A DNA stretch of 7,554 nucleotides from assembly GCA_031276615.1 (NCBI GenBank), contig JAISND010000045.1:1-7554 (forward strand), given 5' to 3'. How positions within the stretch are numbered: position 1 is the stretch's first letter; the number at the start of each line of letters is the position of its first letter. This document shows, piece by piece, positions 5,720-7,554 of the stretch. The translations under genes and the position numbers were made by a program. The notes beneath the pieces were generated by a model. That model saw nothing but the letters and a program-made list of their open reading frames with translations. It made no database searches and had not been told where the DNA came from. The stretch is from Treponema sp. (GTDB taxonomy: Bacteria > Spirochaetota > Spirochaetia > Treponematales > Breznakiellaceae).

Positions 5720-6888
5720 AACTAAACCCAGGGAAAATAGCAAGTCCCGGCTTTCTTGCGGATAACGCGGTTGTGATGATCTTCGTGATCATAACCGTGG
5801 CGGCAATTCCCGTTTCCGGGCTTCCCCTGACTTCGATTGTACAGGAGATACTTACCCGTATCGGACGGAACAGCTTTTTGGTGTTCAGCCTGCTCCTTCC
5901 CATTATGGCGGGAATGGGGATTAATTTCGGCATGGTGTTAGGCGCCATGGCCGGACAGATCGGGCTTATTTTTACGGTGGACTGGAATGTCGTCGGGGTT
6001 CCGGGCCTGATCTTCGCGAGCCTTGTTGCCATTCCCATCGCCGCCGGCCTGGGCTGGCTTGCCGGGCAGATCCTCAACCGCGCACGGGGCCGCGAGATGG
6101 TTACCGGCTATGTGCTGGGCTTTTTCATGGACGGCTTTTACCAGTTTATCGTTCTCTACCTCATGGGCCAGCCAACCGTCTGGACCGCCGGTTTCCTGCG
6201 CCAGTGGACAGCCCTCATTCCCATTCATTCTCCTACGATCATTCTTTCCCGGGGTTACGGCATCAGAAACACGGTGTCCCTGGACGCGGTGCGCCAGTCC
6301 CTGGACCGCTTTATCCCCCTGCGGATAGGATCCGTCAACATACCCCTGATGAACTACCTGGTCATCGGCGCGCTCTGCCTCTTTATCATCTGGTTCAGAA
6401 AAACCAAGCTCGGGCAGGACATGCGCGCGGTGGGGCAGAACCAGGCCGTAGCCCACGCCGCGGGCATCCCCGTTGACCGTACCCGTACCCTGGCCATTGT
6501 CATCTCCACGATTCTGGCAAGCCTTGGGCAGATCGTTTTCCTTCAGAACATGGGAAACATCGCCACCTACAACGCGCACCAGCAGACCGGCTTCTTCGCC
6601 GCCGCCGCAATTCTCGTGGGCGGCGCCTCCGTTTCAAAGGCCAGCATTCCCAATGTGTTTATCGGAACCATGCTGCTCCACCTGATGTACATTGTCGTGC
6701 CCAGGGCAGGCACAAACCTTTTCGGCGACGCCCAGATCGGCGAGTATTTCCGCGACGCCTTCAGTTACGCCATCATCGCCCTTGCCCTGGTTATCCACGC
6801 CTGGCGCAAGCGCGCCCACGCCGAAGCCGCCCGTTCAGGCCTTCGGGGCGGCACGGCCGGCGATACGCGGGAGGAAAACGGTGAGTAA
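5716..6888 (+). CDS. ABC importer permease 2 (RbsC-like, BPD_transp_2 family)
   Basis: This 390-residue integral membrane protein is the second pore subunit. Hydrophobic spans lie near 18-36, 53-65, 69-87, 94-120, 130-150, 211-227, 257-275, 292-303, 311-328 and 347-362. The coupling loop TKLGQDMRAVGQNQAVAHAA (230-249), then GIPVDRTR, matches the permease 1 loop in position. NFGMVLGAMAG (70-80) and VGGASVSKASIPN (301-313) parallel permease 1. A soluble, charged C-terminal tail of about 28 residues (363-390, ending EENGE) has no counterpart in permease 1. The chosen start ATG 5716 overlaps the previous stop (ATGA), with AAGG at 5705-5708 upstream. The frame stays open far upstream inside the permease 1 gene, but that extension would be an out-of-frame read of a real gene. 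Its last 8 bases overlap the next gene. Confidence 0.92.
   Translation: MKLNPGKIASPGFLADNAVVMIFVIITVAAIPVSGLPLTSIVQEILTRIGRNSFLVFSLLLPIMAGMGINFGMVLGAMAGQIGLIFTVDWNVVGVPGLIFASLVAIPIAAGLGWLAGQILNRARGREMVTGYVLGFFMDGFYQFIVLYLMGQPTVWTAGFLRQWTALIPIHSPTIILSRGYGIRNTVSLDAVRQSLDRFIPLRIGSVNIPLMNYLVIGALCLFIIWFRKTKLGQDMRAVGQNQAVAHAAGIPVDRTRTLAIVISTILASLGQIVFLQNMGNIATYNAHQQTGFFAAAAILVGGASVSKASIPNVFIGTMLLHLMYIVVPRAGTNLFGDAQIGEYFRDAFSYAIIALALVIHAWRKRAHAEAARSGLRGGTAGDTREENGE
6869..6875 (+). promoter_or_regulatory. Shine-Dalgarno site supporting a GTG start for the small membrane protein
   Basis: GGGAGGA lies 6 bases before GTG 6881 (counted from the final G of GGAGG), inside the end of the permease 2 gene. 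The frame extends upstream to 6692, but only as an out-of-frame read of permease 2. The first in-frame ATG downstream (7040) would delete the membrane span. Confidence 0.8.
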
Positions 6889-7306
6889 GATAACGATTAA
6901 ACAGCGCCGTCTTGTCGTCCGTTCCGCCCTTGTTCTGGTCTGGATTTGCCTCGGGGCCCTGCTTTTTGTCCTGAACCGGGGTCACTCGCTTCTTGTGGAC
7001 AACCACGATGTAGAAGCCCTGAATCTCCGCGCCCCCGACATGATAAAGATCACCATTGACCGAATCAAACCGGTTGAATTTTTCAGGCGCGATCGCGACA
7101 TCTTCGGAGTCGGCGGCGGCCGCCACCGTGTCCGCGTGGAATTCAGCGACGGCGCTCCGGCTTTCGAAAAGACCTTCAGCCTGCCCCTTATGCCGGATAT
7201 GTTTCTGCTTTCAATTCCCAAAATGATAAACGGCGTGGAACCCTTTTACGAAGTTTTTCGCACGGAGCCGGAAATCCCGCGGGAGGACGAACAAACGCAG
7301 CCCTGA
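6881..7306 (+). CDS. Small single-span membrane protein, DUF6672-like, closing the importer operon
   Basis: This 141-residue protein starts at GTG and overlaps the permease 2 stop by 8 bases, so it is almost certainly co-translated with the transporter. A basic N-terminus (KITIKQRRLVVR) precedes one hydrophobic span (about 12-31), then the NRGHSLLVDNHDVE segment and a periplasmic domain. The positive-inside rule places residues 33-141 outside the cytoplasmic membrane. That domain has a basic segment (RRDRDIFGVGGGRHRVRVEF, about 68-87) and looks strand-rich (IKITI, RVRVEF, TFSLPL). I associate this arrangement with DUF6672 proteins next to such transporters, from memory and with moderate confidence. 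No catalytic motif is visible. It may stabilise the permeases or help dock the binding proteins, which is inference. Its last codons (ACG CAG CCC TGA) lie within the first copy of the 123-bp repeat, so the C-terminus may have been altered by the repeat. Confidence 0.75.
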   Translation: MSKITIKQRRLVVRSALVLVWICLGALLFVLNRGHSLLVDNHDVEALNLRAPDMIKITIDRIKPVEFFRRDRDIFGVGGGRHRVRVEFSDGAPAFEKTFSLPLMPDMFLLSIPKMINGVEPFYEVFRTEPEIPREDEQTQP

Positions 7307-7554
7307 CAGGGGCTGTATTTCAGAAGGTTGGCACAGTCCCGGCGCACGGCAACTGCCGCTGTTTGCCAAACCGGCCGGGGGCCTTCAGGCCGCCGGGCGC
7401 GCCGCAGCCACGAGCAACCGCAGCCCTGACAGGGGCTGTGTTTCAGATGGTTGGCACAGTCCCGGCGCACGGCAACTGCCGCTGTTTGCCGAACCGGCCG
7501 GGGGCCTTCAGGCCGCCGGGCGCGCCGCAGCCACGAGCAACCGCAGCCCTGACA
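7287..7554. repeat. 123-bp GC-rich tandem repeat, two full copies plus a cut third
   Basis: Copy 1 is 7296-7418 and copy 2 is 7419-7541. Copy 3 starts at 7542 (CGCAGCCCTGACA) and is cut by the window edge. The full copies differ at only three positions: 7317/7440 A to G, 7325/7448 A to T, and 7368/7491 A to G. A degenerate match extends left to 7287 (ACGAxCAAxCGCAG). The unit contains hairpins: CAGCCC/GGGCTG, CGGCA/TGCCG and a nested CCGGC..GGCCT/AGGCC..GCCGG. At 123 bp (41 codons) the unit preserves reading frame, and at least one frame on each strand is free of stops. There are no unique spacers, so it is not a CRISPR array. No transposase or attachment site is visible. It is probably an expanding intergenic repeat or minisatellite. 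Confidence 0.9.
7298..7320 (+). terminator. Weak hairpin at the operon end, within the repeat
   Basis: CAGCCC (7298-7303) pairs with GGGCTG (7310-7315) around TGACAG and is followed by TATTT. The stop codon of the small membrane-protein gene lies at the loop edge. This could end the operon transcript, but the stem is only 6 bp and the T-run is short. The same hairpin recurs in each repeat copy, so it may be a property of the repeat and not a dedicated terminator. Confidence 0.3.

Noticed and set aside
7246..7470. Cysteine-containing minus-strand open frame through the repeat and the end of the small gene
   Set aside because: It starts at a GTG within the repeat, overlaps a real gene in antisense and owes its openness to GC-rich repeat sequence. 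It is mentioned only as part of the repeat finding.
7296..7554. CRISPR array
   Set aside because: The whole 123-bp unit repeats, with no short repeats alternating with unique spacers and no cas genes in view.

Overview
The window looks like a spirochaete chromosome, most likely a Treponema-related organism (Treponemataceae or Breznakiellaceae). The clues are the paired DUF3798-type binding proteins with leaders ending FAGG and no lipobox cysteine, the family make-up of the operon, and strong purine-rich Shine-Dalgarno sites. This assignment rests on recall of protein families, not on a search. Most of the window is GC-rich; the first ~170 bases are clearly AT-richer.

Layout, all genes on the + strand: (1) 1-198, the 3' end of a gene whose C-terminus resembles the FCD domain of GntR/FadR-type repressors. 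(2) 199-407, an intergenic region with GC-rich palindromes, a candidate sigma70-type promoter (TTGACA, 17-bp spacer, AAGAAT) and a 17-bp imperfect palindrome over its -35 box. (3) 408-1637 and 1764-3002, two tandem paralogous periplasmic binding proteins of the DUF3798 family, about 72% identical by hand count over a gap-free 373-residue core. Between them is a multi-branched inverted repeat followed by a T-rich run. (4) 3013-3044, a hairpin terminator or attenuator. (5) 3057-4640, a double-domain ABC ATPase of the RbsA/MglA type with an altered second nucleotide site. (6) 4637-5719 and 5716-6888, two paralogous RbsC-type permeases, each start overlapping the preceding stop as ATGA. (7) 6881-7306, a small single-span membrane protein (DUF6672-like) starting at GTG. 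(8) 7296-7554, a 123-bp GC-rich tandem repeat that begins inside the last codons of the small gene and runs off the window.

Together genes 3-7 form one apparently complete ABC importer operon. Exported binding proteins capture a ligand, a two-permease membrane pore carries it, one fused double ATPase drives it, and a membrane-anchored accessory protein closes the operon. The ligand is unknown to me: DUF3798 transporters are recognised by sequence but lack an assigned substrate as far as I know. The two hairpins after the binding-protein genes suggest graded expression, with binding proteins high and membrane parts low. The repressor-like gene and the promoter palindrome suggest ligand-responsive control, which is inference.

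The best candidates for something undescribed are the importer itself with its duplicated receptors and accessory protein, the branched RNA element between the receptors, the promoter palindrome and the 123-bp repeat.
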